From: Pseudobutyrivibrio sp. MD2005 | GTDB taxonomy: Bacteria; Bacillota; Clostridia; Lachnospirales; Lachnospiraceae | NCBI RefSeq assembly: GCF_000621865.1 | Contig: NZ_KK211359.1 | Coordinates: 62,001 to 126,000 of the forward strand | Length of the DNA: 64,000 nucleotides | Direction of reading: 5' to 3' | Part shown: one piece after another, positions 46,191 through 55,165 of the stretch | Layout of the letters: each line of letters starts with the position of its first letter | Numbering within the stretch: position 1 is the first letter of the stretch | Position numbers and translations under genes: made by a program | Notes under the pieces: model-generated | Databases searched by the model: none | What the model was told of the DNA's origin: nothing | The model's input: only the letters and a program-made list of their open reading frames with translations

Positions 46191-46219
46191 TTGAACAATA
46201 CACATATTAATGCTAACAT
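46191..46219 (+). promoter_or_regulatory. Sigma-A promoter of the lipoprotein gene
   Basis: TTGAAC (46191-46196), 17-bp spacer, TAACAT (46214-46219), 37 bp before the ATG at 46256. Confidence 0.5.
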
Positions 46220-46255
46220 ACCATTAATGATTAGTTTATTTGTCTAGGAGATAAC

Positions 46256-47008
46256 ATGAAAATTAAAAGATTTATCCTTTTAATTTCACTTTTGTGTTTT
46301 TCTCTACTCTTCACAGCATGTGGGGAACCACTATATGAAATGACTGATGAAGAGGAGGCAATTATTACATTATATGCCTCGAAGGCTGTTTCTAAATTTA
46401 ATAAGAATCAGACTATTGGCATAGCAAATGCTCGTGTCAGGACGGGCGAATTGGATGAAAGCTATGAGCCTAATCAAGAGGAAATAGTTGATAATTCCGA
46501 GGGAGAAAATGCAGAGGTTGAGATTGATCCGGAAACGGGAGAACCAATCACATCTGTAGATAATCCTGAGGGAGAGGATTCCGGCGAATCATCTTCTGAT
46601 GGAGGATATTCCTTTACCACAGCAGTAGACATATCTGGTGTTGAATTCACATGTTCAGAATTCGCTGTTTCAAATGAATTTAAGACACCTAACTATGTGC
46701 TTAGCCAGGTATCTGGAAAGCAGTATTTGGTACTTACAATCGATGCCGAAAATACATCTGGTTCCGCTGTTGATTTTTCCGATTATTCAAATAGAACTTA
46801 TAGTCTTTCACTGAATGGTGGCGAGAAATCAAGTGTTCAATATACGCCGTTATCTAATGATTTAGCAAATTATGATGGCATACTGGCAGCTGGTGATACA
46901 AAAACATTTATTTTAGTATTTCTTTTCAGCAATTCGTCAGTAGAAAATATATCATCTCTTGAGCTATTTGTTACAAGTGATGGCACAACAAGAGGGACAA
47001 CCATATAA
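46256..47008 (+). CDS. Lipoprotein with Ig-like C-terminal domain
   Basis: 250 aa. Signal peptide with lipobox LFTAC (Cys22), then a very acidic, Ser-rich linker (~70-125) and a beta-rich C-terminal domain (~135-250) resembling DUF4352/DUF5067 immunoprotective-type domains (YLVLTIDAENTSGSAVDFSDY). Extracytoplasmic and membrane-anchored. It follows the two-component genes, with a promoter of its own, so it may be a target or accessory of that system; this is inference. Confidence 0.75.
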   Translation: MKIKRFILLISLLCFSLLFTACGEPLYEMTDEEEAIITLYASKAVSKFNKNQTIGIANARVRTGELDESYEPNQEEIVDNSEGENAEVEIDPETGEPITSVDNPEGEDSGESSSDGGYSFTTAVDISGVEFTCSEFAVSNEFKTPNYVLSQVSGKQYLVLTIDAENTSGSAVDFSDYSNRTYSLSLNGGEKSSVQYTPLSNDLANYDGILAAGDTKTFILVFLFSNSSVENISSLELFVTSDGTTRGTTI

Positions 47009-47041
47009 ATCAGTTTATGATTTAAATGAGAGGAGATTTGC

Positions 47042-47965
47042 ATGGATACTAATATTTTATTGGAATCGGGCACTAACGAACTTGAGGTACTTGAATTCAA
47101 AGTTGGCAGCAATTTCTATGGAATTAACGTTGCCAAGATTAGGGAGATTTTGTTATACCAACCGGTTACGCCATTACCAAATGCACATCCTTCCATTGAA
47201 GGAATCTTCATGCCAAGAGATATTATGATTTCCGTTATCTCTCTTCGCAAATGTTTGAATATTACAGAAGAAGCCACCACAGATGGCCTATTCATTATTA
47301 CAAACTTTAATAGTTTGAATACAGCCTTCCATGTAGACGAGGTTCTTGGCATCCATCGTGTATCATGGGAAGATATTATTAAACCAGATGCGACAATCAG
47401 CTCTGATGAATCTGGTGTTTCAACTGGTGTTATTAAGCTTGAGGATAGATTGGTTGTTATCCTTGACTTTGAGAAAATCGTTACAGATATCAATCCAGAG
47501 ACTGGTCTTAAGGTATCTGAAATGGATGATTACGAGTCTCACGATAGAAGCAAATCGCCTATCATGCTTTGCGAAGATTCACCACTTCTTTCAAAGCTTA
47601 TTGTTGAGTGCTTAAAGAAAGCTGGTTACACAAACCTAATTGTCAATATGAATGGACAGGAAGGTTGGGACAAGCTTGTTGAGATGCACAAAGCAGGAAC
47701 TGTTCTTAATGATGTACATCTTATTATCACTGATATTGAGATGCCACTCATGGATGGTCATCGCCTATGCAAGCTTGTAAAGGAAAATGAGACTTTAAAG
47801 AACATACCTGTAATTATCTTCTCATCTTTGATTAACGATGAAATCAGAAGAAAGGGCGAGAGCCTTGGTGCCGATGCCCAGCTTACCAAGCCTGAAATTG
47901 GTAAACTTATCACTGTAGTTGATGAGCTTGTTGCTAAATATGAGGATGCTCGTCGAGGAAATTAA
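47042..47965 (+). CDS. cheV: Chemotaxis coupling protein CheV
   Basis: 307 aa. CheW-like domain (residues ~12-160; EVLEFKVGSNFYGINVAKIREIL) followed by a receiver domain (~172-300) with phosphoacceptor Asp231 in LIITDIEMPLMDG and Lys in QLTKPEIG. CheV links chemoreceptors to CheA and adapts by phosphorylation. No other che genes are here. RBS GAGAGGAG precedes the ATG. Confidence 0.9.
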   Translation: MDTNILLESGTNELEVLEFKVGSNFYGINVAKIREILLYQPVTPLPNAHPSIEGIFMPRDIMISVISLRKCLNITEEATTDGLFIITNFNSLNTAFHVDEVLGIHRVSWEDIIKPDATISSDESGVSTGVIKLEDRLVVILDFEKIVTDINPETGLKVSEMDDYESHDRSKSPIMLCEDSPLLSKLIVECLKKAGYTNLIVNMNGQEGWDKLVEMHKAGTVLNDVHLIITDIEMPLMDGHRLCKLVKENETLKNIPVIIFSSLINDEIRRKGESLGADAQLTKPEIGKLITVVDELVAKYEDARRGN

Positions 47966-47972
47966 AAATTTA

Positions 47973-48011
47973 AATCAGAGGGGTATGCCACGCATGCCCC
48001 TTTATTTGATT
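47973..48011 (+). terminator. Terminator after cheV
   Basis: Stem GGGGTATGC / GCATGCCCC with a 3-nt loop (47980-48000), extended by AATCA / TGATT at the base, with TTTATTT on the 3' side. Confidence 0.75.
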
Positions 48012-48050
48012 AAGGTGGTTAATGATATTTAAAAGCCACACAGCGTAGAT

Positions 48051-48244
48051 GATAAAACTGTAGACGAAAAGTTTATTGATAAAAATGCGCATTTAAACCT
48101 TGTGATAAAATGTAAGCATCAAGCTATTATAATTCTTAAGCGGAGCTTTCCATGCGAAGCGTAGAATTATAATGCTTGTAGCTGTAACATTTTATTTCAT
48201 AAACTACAAGCATTTTTATTCCACAACCTAAAGTCAGTTTTATC
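48051..48244. repeat. Nested inverted repeat with three RATAAAAnTG motifs per arm
   Basis: Left arm: GATAAAACTG (48051), GATAAAAATGC (48078), GATAAAATGT (48104), then AAGCTATTATAATTCT (48121). Right arm carries their complements in reverse order: AGAATTATAATGCTT, ACATTTTATT (48188), GCATTTTTATT (48210), CAGTTTTATC (48235). The centre (~48137-48163) is GC-richer. A second perfect 10-bp pair ATGCTTGTAG / CTACAAGCAT lies in the right half. It occupies most of the 305-bp gap between cheV and the next gene and may be a regulatory region or a folded leader. No promoter was singled out. Confidence 0.65.
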
Positions 48245-48270
48245 TCACAAACTATAAGGGGGAGGGCAAA

Positions 48271-50166
48271 ATGTCTCAGTCAGAGGACTACTTGGATGGA
48301 CTATTAAATTCAATAAATAAGGCTAAGACTGATGCTATTCAGGTCCAGGAGAATGCCCAAAAGAAGCAACAGCAGGTTAAAGAGACTAGAAAGGCTGTGG
48401 CTCCAGACGAAGACTTTCTTACTGCGACAGGGATCAATTTAGAAGACGTTCAGACGAAGACCTCACATCCATACCTCAGGAAAGTTCTTTCTGAGGAGGA
48501 TTTTTTGCGGGAATTTGAGGAGGAATTGGAGTCAGAGGACGTCGATTTATTTATATCTAATTTTGAACAGGAAATTGACGATGAGGAGCGATACTTCCAG
48601 GAGACAGGCAAGATGCCTGAGTCTGAGGGAGTGGTTGCATCCTTGATCGATAATATAAATAATGTTGTAAGCGATGAGCAAAAGAAGCTGGAAGATGAGC
48701 CTGAGGACGAACCGTTGGAGGAAGAGCCAGCAGATGAAGAGGCTGATGATTTGCTTGCAGATGTAATGTCAGATGAGCCAGAAGATGAGCCTGAACCAGC
48801 GCCAAATGAAGAGGCTATTGAAGAGGTGGCAGAAGATGATGAGCCGATTTCGTTACCTGATGATGACGATATTGATTTATCGGAGTTTATAGAAGAATCT
48901 GATGAAGAGGCTGAAGAGAAGCCATTGGCAGAAGAACCAGCTGAAGAATCAGAAGATGATGATTTAGGATTTTCTTTAGATGATGTCACATCAGATGTAG
49001 AAGAAGAGCCTCTTGATGATTCACTGAAAGAGTTTATGCCAGATGAGATGGATGCCATTGACGAGGCAGAGTTTGCTGATGGAGAAGAGCCAGATTTGTC
49101 TGGTGGCGGTGACCTTGATTTAGAAAACCTTCTTGATGGTGATGATGAAGATCTTCTTGATATACAGTCTATTTTGAACGGTGACGAAGAAGGTCCTAGT
49201 GGTGATATCGATCTTGAAGGTGAGGAAGCACCAGAGGCCTCAGAACCAGCTGAAGAAGAGGACGGCAAGGGCAAGAAAAAGAAGAAGAAGGGGAAAAAAG
49301 AAAAGGGCGAAAAGAAAGAAAAGAAACCTAATCCTATCTTACAAAAACTTGCTTTGATATTCTTTGGACCTCCTGATGAAGATGAGCTTGCAGAGATGGA
49401 GGCAGCAAAGAAAGGTCCTGTTGAGATAACCTATGATGAGGAAGGAAATCCAATAGTTCCCGAGGAAGAGGAAGATCCAAAGGCTAAAAAGAAGAGAGAA
49501 AAAGAAGAGAAGAAGGCTGCAAAAGAGGCAGCTAAAAAGGAAAAAGAGGCAGCCAAGAAGGAGAAGGCAAAAGAGAAAAAAGAAAAGCCAGAGAAGCCTC
49601 CGAAGCCTAAAAAAGAGAAAAAACCAAAAGAACCAGATAATTCTCCCAAAATTCCTATTTCCATTATTCTCACATTTTTGGTATTATCTATATCAATAAT
49701 TGGTGTAGTAATGGTTGGAATGACATTTACTGGTATAAAACGCCACATGGCACAAGCTAATGAGTATTTTGAGGCTGGAAATTATATTGCTGCCTACGAA
49801 AAGCTTAATGGCTTTGATTTATCAGATGAAAATGTTGCTCTACTGAGAAACCAGGCAAGAACTCTTGCTGATTTGCAGTTATGTCAGCAACAGTATGAAG
49901 CTTTCATGGGCTACGAGAAATACAATTTCGCTCTTGATGCACTTATCATTGGAGTAGGTCGATATGAGAAATACAAAGATGATGCTGAAGAGTATGGTAT
50001 TTCTGACAAATACGAAGAGTATGGCTCAACAATTATCTCAGAGCTTCAGGAGAGTTTTGGATTGACAGAAGAGCAGGCGCTGGAAATCTATAATCAGCCA
50101 AACAGACATTACTATACAATAGAACTTAGAAAGGTGCTGAGAGGGCTAGGGTTACCAGACGTATGA
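48271..50166 (+). CDS. Acidic/lysine-rich single-pass membrane protein
   Basis: 631 aa, not recognised. Residues ~120-325 are extremely acidic (Glu/Asp/Pro-rich), ~330-455 are Lys/Glu-rich with many KKEK runs, a membrane segment follows (~460-485), and the C-terminal ~145 residues are a helical, probably extracytoplasmic domain with TPR-like features (ANEYFEAGNYIAAYEKLNGF). A large disordered bipolar cytoplasmic tail is predicted. The DNA at 49260-49640 is nearly all purine on this strand. Its stop overlaps the hisH start (ATGA), though no functional link to histidine synthesis is evident. Confidence 0.7.
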   Translation: MSQSEDYLDGLLNSINKAKTDAIQVQENAQKKQQQVKETRKAVAPDEDFLTATGINLEDVQTKTSHPYLRKVLSEEDFLREFEEELESEDVDLFISNFEQEIDDEERYFQETGKMPESEGVVASLIDNINNVVSDEQKKLEDEPEDEPLEEEPADEEADDLLADVMSDEPEDEPEPAPNEEAIEEVAEDDEPISLPDDDDIDLSEFIEESDEEAEEKPLAEEPAEESEDDDLGFSLDDVTSDVEEEPLDDSLKEFMPDEMDAIDEAEFADGEEPDLSGGGDLDLENLLDGDDEDLLDIQSILNGDEEGPSGDIDLEGEEAPEASEPAEEEDGKGKKKKKKGKKEKGEKKEKKPNPILQKLALIFFGPPDEDELAEMEAAKKGPVEITYDEEGNPIVPEEEEDPKAKKKREKEEKKAAKEAAKKEKEAAKKEKAKEKKEKPEKPPKPKKEKKPKEPDNSPKIPISIILTFLVLSISIIGVVMVGMTFTGIKRHMAQANEYFEAGNYIAAYEKLNGFDLSDENVALLRNQARTLADLQLCQQQYEAFMGYEKYNFALDALIIGVGRYEKYKDDAEEYGISDKYEEYGSTIISELQESFGLTEEQALEIYNQPNRHYYTIELRKVLRGLGLPDV

Positions 50167-50768
50167 TTGCAATACTAGATTATGATGCAGGAAATATTAA
50201 AAGTGTAGAAAAAGCATTTAAAATCCTTGGTGAGGATACTGTCCTCACCAGGGATTTTAGTGTAATTAAAAGAGCCGACAGGGTAGTGTTACCAGGTGTC
50301 GGTTCTTTTGCTGCGGCTATGGAAAATCTCAAGAAGTATGAGCTTGACAAGGCGATTCATGAATTCGTTGAAAGTGGAAAGCCATTTCTTGGAATTTGTT
50401 TAGGCTTACAGCTATTATTTGAATCAAGTGAAGAATCTATTGGTGTCGAAGGACTTGGAATACTGGATGGAAAAGTTATTCGTATTCCAGATGGTCCAGG
50501 AATAAAGGTACCTCATATAGGATGGAATTCACTGGATTTCCCTAATAAGGGAAGATTATTTGAAGGAATTGATGAAGGCTCATTTGTATATTTTGTTCAT
50601 TCATATTATTTAGAGGCCGCTGATCCATCAATTGTTACAGCAACAACAGAATACGGTGCGCATATACATGCATCTGTTGAAAAGGACAATGTTTTTGCAT
50701 GTCAGTTCCATCCAGAAAAATCTTCAACAGTAGGACTTAAGATACTAGAAAACTTTGCTAAACTATGA
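50163..50768 (+). CDS. hisH: Imidazole glycerol phosphate synthase, glutaminase subunit
   Basis: 201 aa class I glutamine amidotransferase. PGVGSF is the oxyanion region, FLGICLGLQLLFE has the nucleophile Cys, and ACQFHPEKSS the catalytic His-Glu. Supplies ammonia to HisF. The start overlaps the previous gene by four bases. Confidence 0.95.
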   Translation: MIAILDYDAGNIKSVEKAFKILGEDTVLTRDFSVIKRADRVVLPGVGSFAAAMENLKKYELDKAIHEFVESGKPFLGICLGLQLLFESSEESIGVEGLGILDGKVIRIPDGPGIKVPHIGWNSLDFPNKGRLFEGIDEGSFVYFVHSYYLEAADPSIVTATTEYGAHIHASVEKDNVFACQFHPEKSSTVGLKILENFAKL

Positions 50769-50813
50769 GGATAAGCCTTCTTTTAGGCTGGATGAATTAT
50801 ATAGGAGAATAAT

Positions 50814-51575
50814 ATGCATACAAAACGAATCATTCCCTGCCTGGATGTAAAAGATGGCAGAGTAGTTAAAGGTGTAAATTTTGTAGATTTGAGAGACGCA
50901 GGAGACCCTGTAGAAATAGCGGCAGCCTATGATAAGGCTGGCGCAGATGAAGTGGTATTTTTGGATATCACTGCATCTTCAGATGGACGTGACACAGTGG
51001 TTGATATGGTGCGCCGTGTAGCAGAACAGGTTTTTATTCCATTTACAGTTGGTGGCGGTATCCGCACAGTAGATGATTTCAAAGCGCTTCTTAGAGAAGG
51101 AGCAGATAAGATATCGGTAAATTCTGCAGCAATTGATAATCCTAAGCTTATTTCAGATGCAGCTGATAAGTTTGGAAGACAATGTGTTGTGGTGGCTATT
51201 GACGCTAAAAAGCGTGCTGATGGCAGTGGATTTAATATCTTCAAGCATGGCGGCAGGCTTGACTGTGGCATTGATGCAGTTGAATGGGCTATCAAATGCG
51301 AGAAGCTTGGTGCTGGAGAGATTCTACTCACATCTATGGACCAGGATGGAACAAAAGCTGGTTTTGACATCGAGCTGACATCAGCCATTTCTTCCGCAGT
51401 ATCGATTCCTGTTATTGCTTCAGGCGGTGCCGGCAAAATGGAACACTTCAAAGATGCATTAACTGTTGGCGGCGCTGATGCAGCACTAGCGGCCTCACTT
51501 TTCCATTATAAGGAGCTTGAAATAGTGGATTTAAAGAAGTATTTACGAAAAGAAGGAATATCAGTCAGACTTTAA
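50814..51575 (+). CDS. hisF: Imidazole glycerol phosphate synthase, cyclase subunit
   Basis: 253 aa TIM barrel. [19 protein letters not shown] has the catalytic Asp, [12 protein letters not shown] and SVNSAAI follow, and [13 protein letters not shown] carries the second Asp. Forms the HisHF complex that makes IGP and AICAR. AICAR is also the substrate of the purine enzyme encoded at 53914, about 2.3 kb downstream. RBS TAGGAG precedes the ATG. No other his genes are here. Confidence 0.95.
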   Translation: MHTKRIIPCLDVKDGRVVKGVNFVDLRDAGDPVEIAAAYDKAGADEVVFLDITASSDGRDTVVDMVRRVAEQVFIPFTVGGGIRTVDDFKALLREGADKISVNSAAIDNPKLISDAADKFGRQCVVVAIDAKKRADGSGFNIFKHGGRLDCGIDAVEWAIKCEKLGAGEILLTSMDQDGTKAGFDIELTSAISSAVSIPVIASGGAGKMEHFKDALTVGGADAALAASLFHYKELEIVDLKKYLRKEGISVRL

Positions 51576-51700
51576 TTGTACAAGGCCAGTTCACAGAATT
51601 AACAAAATAATTATGTAATATAATTATAAGTATAACTGTAAGTTTGTGACGACATAAGGAACAAGGATGTTCGGGTTTTAAATTCAAAGGAGTGATGTTT

Positions 51701-52474
51701 ATGTCTTTGACGATTAATTCTTTTGGTAATAATTCAATCTATTCATTGTTTGGTGGTAGTTCATCAGGCGTGAATTCTATGTTTGGAGGCTTGGAAGGCT
51801 CCCTTTCAAATTTAGCCCAGATTAAATCAGGTTCATATGGAAAGCTCGTTAAGTCATATTATTCTAAGTATGATACTGACGGCAATTTGAAGGACGGCTC
51901 TAAGGTGAAGTCTAAAGCTGAGACATCTAATTTGAGTGAGGTTAGAAATGACACTTCTGATTTAAGCAAGGCTACGGATAAGCTTTTGGCTAAAGGAAAG
52001 AATTCTCTTTGGGAGCAGGTCGAGACTACAGATGACGAGGGCAATACTACTAAGGACTATGATAAGGATTCTATCTACAATGCAATCAATGATTTTACGA
52101 AATCTTATAATGAGCTTGTAGACAGTGGACAGAAGTCTTCAAATACTGGAGTGCTTACACAGGTTGCTGCAATGGTAACCACATCTGCTAAATCAGCCCA
52201 GACATTAGGAAAGGCTGGTATTACAATTGACAAGGATAACCATTTACACGTAGATGAAGATTTTCTTAAAAATAAGGCAAACATGACCTACGTCAAAGAC
52301 TTGTTCAATGGAACAGGCAGCTACGCATATCAAGTAGCTACAAAATCATCAATGGCTAATTCCTACGCAAGCAACGAATTGTCAAATATCACTGGCCGTA
52401 AATCATATACAAGTACCGGTGACTACTCATTATCAGCAGATGATATGATTAGCAAATTTAATACTACCACATAA
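51701..52474 (+). CDS. Flagellar cap FliD-like hypothetical protein
   Basis: 257 aa. No signal peptide. The stretch SIYNAINDFTKSYNELVDSG, then KAGITIDKDNHLHVDEDFLK and VKDLFNGTGSYAYQV, resembles the C-terminal half of FliD (a coiled segment, GI-x-x-D-G-x-L-x-x-D and an LF-NG segment). The N-terminus is Gly/Ser/Asn-rich. It could be an exported filament-cap or a related surface protein, but is far shorter than FliD. The ATG at 51701 follows AAAGGAG; upstream in-frame GTG/ATG at 51692/51695 are inside the RBS. The 3' half becomes A/C-rich near element copy 4. Confidence 0.55.
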   Translation: MSLTINSFGNNSIYSLFGGSSSGVNSMFGGLEGSLSNLAQIKSGSYGKLVKSYYSKYDTDGNLKDGSKVKSKAETSNLSEVRNDTSDLSKATDKLLAKGKNSLWEQVETTDDEGNTTKDYDKDSIYNAINDFTKSYNELVDSGQKSSNTGVLTQVAAMVTTSAKSAQTLGKAGITIDKDNHLHVDEDFLKNKANMTYVKDLFNGTGSYAYQVATKSSMANSYASNELSNITGRKSYTSTGDYSLSADDMISKFNTTT

Positions 52475-52481
52475 AGTAGCT

Positions 52482-53094
52482 GTTACCATTCACAGTTATT
52501 ATAAAGGGGAAGCTCCTCACCCATAAAGGCCGCCCGCCTTGCTCACACAGCGTGATTTTGCGAATATTACTGTTTTTCTTATGGGCCGAATTTATGCATC
52601 GCACATGTGTCTTGTTGCGGAATGAACCATTTTGAAAAATGTTTTTTAGGTGGCGGACACTTAAGTTTTTTATGTACTTCTAAGACTGAGGGGACTTGGT
52701 TTCATATTACGCTTGCTAAGTAACATGACAAAGCAGGTTTTGCATATCTAGGTACCGTGGCACATTCAACATCGTGTTTTAAGTGACCACTTGCGCTGCC
52801 GTCCATGGCAGCGCATACCTATATATTGCAAAACCTGCTTTTATGTTACTAAGCTCGCTCCAAAATCAACCAAGTCCCCTACAGTCTAAGAAGTACACTT
52901 TACACTAGGTTGTGTGTCCGCCACACAAAAACTTTTTTTCAAAATTGTACAGGTCTGCAAAAGACACATGTAAATAAAAGATGCATAAATGGCCTATTAG
53001 AAAAACGTAATATTCATGCAATACGCTGTGTGAGCAAGGCGGGCGGCCTGTATGGGTGAGGAGCTTCAAGATAAGACTTACTGTGAATGGTAAC
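52482..53094 (-). repeat. Palindromic intergenic element, copy 4 (inverted orientation)
   Basis: 613 bp with perfect 14-bp tips GTTACCATTCACAG (52482-52495) and CTGTGAATGGTAAC (53081-53094). Inner sequence matches the reverse complement of copies 1 and 2: the conserved single-sided segment is left of the central hairpin (52754-52792; hairpin 52793-52814). Outer stem is a third version: AGCTCCTCACCC with GGGTGAGGAGCT and GCCTTGCTCACACAGCG with CGCTGTGTGAGCAAGGC. It begins 7 bp after the upstream stop codon. Confidence 0.92.
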
Positions 53095-53112
53095 GAGTGG
53101 ATAAATTTGGGG

Positions 53113-53141
53113 TAGACATAGCTCATGGGTTCAGTTATAAT
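53113..53141 (+). promoter_or_regulatory. Sigma-A promoter of the purine genes
   Basis: TAGACA (53113-53118), 17-bp spacer, TATAAT (53136-53141), between element copy 4 and the IMP cyclohydrolase gene. Confidence 0.6.
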
Positions 53142-53177
53142 TTGTGGCGGAAACAAAAGACACTATAGGAGGAACCC

Positions 53178-53894
53178 ATGGTAGTAAAATCTTTAGCAAA
53201 AGAATTAGCAGAAACTACGTACCCAGGCAGAGGCATTGTCATTGGCCGTTCAGAAGACGGAACCAAGGCTGTCTCTGCTTATTTTATTATGGGGCGTTCT
53301 GAGAATTCTAGAAACAGAGTATTCGTAGAGGAAGGTGAGGGCATTCGTACAGAGGCATTTGATCCATCGAAGCTTACAGACCCTAGTCTTATTATCTACG
53401 CACCAGTTAGAGTGCTAGGCTGTGACACTATTGTTACTAATGGTGATCAGACTGACACAATTTATGATGAGATGAAGGCTGGCAAGACATTTGAACAGTC
53501 ACTTCGTTTACGTGAGTTCGAGCCAGATGGCCCTAATTTCACACCTCGTATTTCAGGTCTTCTTCACATCGAAAACGGTGAGTTTAACTATCTAATGTCA
53601 ATTCTTAAATCTAACATGGGCGACAGTGATTCATGTAATAGATACACTTTTGATTATTCTAATCCTAAGGCTGGTTCAGGCCGATTTATTCACACATATA
53701 TGAATGATGGCAATCCACTTCCTTCATACGAAGGTGAGCCAACACCAATTGAAATCAAAGGGAATATTGATGAGTTTACATCTTTAATTTGGGAGAATTT
53801 AAATAAAGATAACAAAGTATCACTTTTTGTACGTTACATTGACATTGCAACAGGCGAATACGAAACTCGTATCGTAAACAAAAACGTACGTTAA
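53178..53894 (+). CDS. purO: IMP cyclohydrolase, PurO-type
   Basis: 238 aa, family PF07826 (archaeal-type PurO, also found in Clostridia). [27 protein letters not shown] and [13 protein letters not shown] are characteristic. Closes FAICAR to IMP, the last step of purine synthesis. It replaces the cyclohydrolase domain of ordinary PurH and sits directly before the separate transformylase (19 bp gap). RBS AGGAGG. Confidence 0.85.
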   Translation: MVVKSLAKELAETTYPGRGIVIGRSEDGTKAVSAYFIMGRSENSRNRVFVEEGEGIRTEAFDPSKLTDPSLIIYAPVRVLGCDTIVTNGDQTDTIYDEMKAGKTFEQSLRLREFEPDGPNFTPRISGLLHIENGEFNYLMSILKSNMGDSDSCNRYTFDYSNPKAGSGRFIHTYMNDGNPLPSYEGEPTPIEIKGNIDEFTSLIWENLNKDNKVSLFVRYIDIATGEYETRIVNKNVR

Positions 53895-53913
53895 GAATTA
53901 CAGGAGGAGAATA

Positions 53914-55092
53914 ATGAAAGAATTGGAATTAAAGTATGGTTGTAACCCTAATCAGAAGCCTAGTAGAATTTATATGGAAGAGGGAGAACTTCCAATCGAA
54001 GTGCTTTCTGGTAAGCCAGGTTATATCAATTTCTTAGATGCATTCAATGGTTGGCAGCTTGTATCAGAGTTGAAGAAGGCTACAGGTCTCGCAGCGGCAA
54101 CTTCTTTTAAGCATGTTAGTCCAGCCGGCGCTGCAGTAGGACTTCCTCTTTCAGACATAGAGCGAAAGATTTACTGGTGCGACGATTTAGATATGGAGTT
54201 CACTCCACTTGCAAATGCTTATGCAAGAGCAAGAGGCGCAGATAGAATGTCATCTTTTGGAGACTTTATTTCTCTCTCAGATGTGTGCGACGTTGCAACA
54301 GCGAAATTAATCAAGCGTGAGGTTTCAGATGGTGTCATCGCTCCAGGTTATGAGCCAGAAGCGCTTGAGATTTTAAGAGCAAAGAAGAACGGCAATTACG
54401 CTGTAATCAAGATTGATCCAAATTATGTTCCAAAGCAGCTTGAGCGCAAGGAAGTATTTGGTATCACATTTGAGCAGGGCCGAAATGAGCTTGTGATTGA
54501 CGATAATTTCTTTGCAAACATTGTTACTGACAATAAAGAATTTACAGAGCAGGCAAAGATTGATCTTGCAATTGCAATGATTACTCTTAAGTATACTCAG
54601 TCAAATTCTGTATGCTATGTAAAGGATGGCCAGGCAATCGGAATCGGTGCAGGTCAGCAGTCACGTATCCACTGTACAAGACTTGCTGGTCAGAAGGCAG
54701 ATAACTGGTGGCTTCGTCAGGCACCAAAGGTGCTTAATCTTGACTTTGTTGATGGTATCAAGAGAGCTGATAGAGATAATGCAATTGACCTTTACATCGG
54801 CGAGGAGTTTGAAGATGTAATTGGCGATGATGTTTGGCAGAAGACATTTAAGACACGTCCTTCTGAGTTTACTAAGGCAGAAAAGCGTGCATGGCTTGAT
54901 AAGATGACAGATGTTGCTTTAGGTTCTGATGCATTCTTCCCATTTGGAGATAACATAGAGCGTGCTCATAAGTCTGGTGTTAAGTATGTTGCTCAGCCAG
55001 GCGGATCAGTAAGAGATGATAATGTTATTGAAACATGTAATAAATACAATATGGTAATGGCATTTACAGGACTTCGTTTATTCCATCACTAA
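53914..55092 (+). CDS. AICAR transformylase (stand-alone)
   Basis: 392 aa. Corresponds to the C-terminal transformylase half of Pur[25 protein letters not shown] with the catalytic Lys-His, [21 protein letters not shown] and the terminal [10 protein letters not shown] with GLRLFHH. Transfers formyl from 10-formyl-THF to AICAR, giving FAICAR for the upstream cyclohydrolase. The N-terminal cyclohydrolase domain is absent, so the pair forms a split PurH. A terminator follows. Confidence 0.9.
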   Translation: MKELELKYGCNPNQKPSRIYMEEGELPIEVLSGKPGYINFLDAFNGWQLVSELKKATGLAAATSFKHVSPAGAAVGLPLSDIERKIYWCDDLDMEFTPLANAYARARGADRMSSFGDFISLSDVCDVATAKLIKREVSDGVIAPGYEPEALEILRAKKNGNYAVIKIDPNYVPKQLERKEVFGITFEQGRNELVIDDNFFANIVTDNKEFTEQAKIDLAIAMITLKYTQSNSVCYVKDGQAIGIGAGQQSRIHCTRLAGQKADNWWLRQAPKVLNLDFVDGIKRADRDNAIDLYIGEEFEDVIGDDVWQKTFKTRPSEFTKAEKRAWLDKMTDVALGSDAFFPFGDNIERAHKSGVKYVAQPGGSVRDDNVIETCNKYNMVMAFTGLRLFHH

Positions 55093-55115
55093 TATCAGAA
55101 TAATGTTAATAATAT

Positions 55116-55152
55116 CAAGGACATGGCTTTTGCCATGTCCTTGTTTACATTT
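55116..55152 (+). terminator. Terminator after the AICAR transformylase gene
   Basis: Perfect 12-bp stem CAAGGACATGGC / GCCATGTCCTTG with loop TTTT, followed by TTTACATTT. Confidence 0.85.
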
Positions 55153-55165
55153 GTAACATTACTGA

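Noticed and set aside
48450-49274. Long minus-strand serine-rich open frame
   Set aside because: It is the complement of the Glu/Asp-rich coding stretch of the 631-aa gene; low complexity and no RBS.
51590-51624. Possible promoter before the FliD-like gene
   Set aside because: A good TATAAT at 51619 has no -35 box at an acceptable distance.
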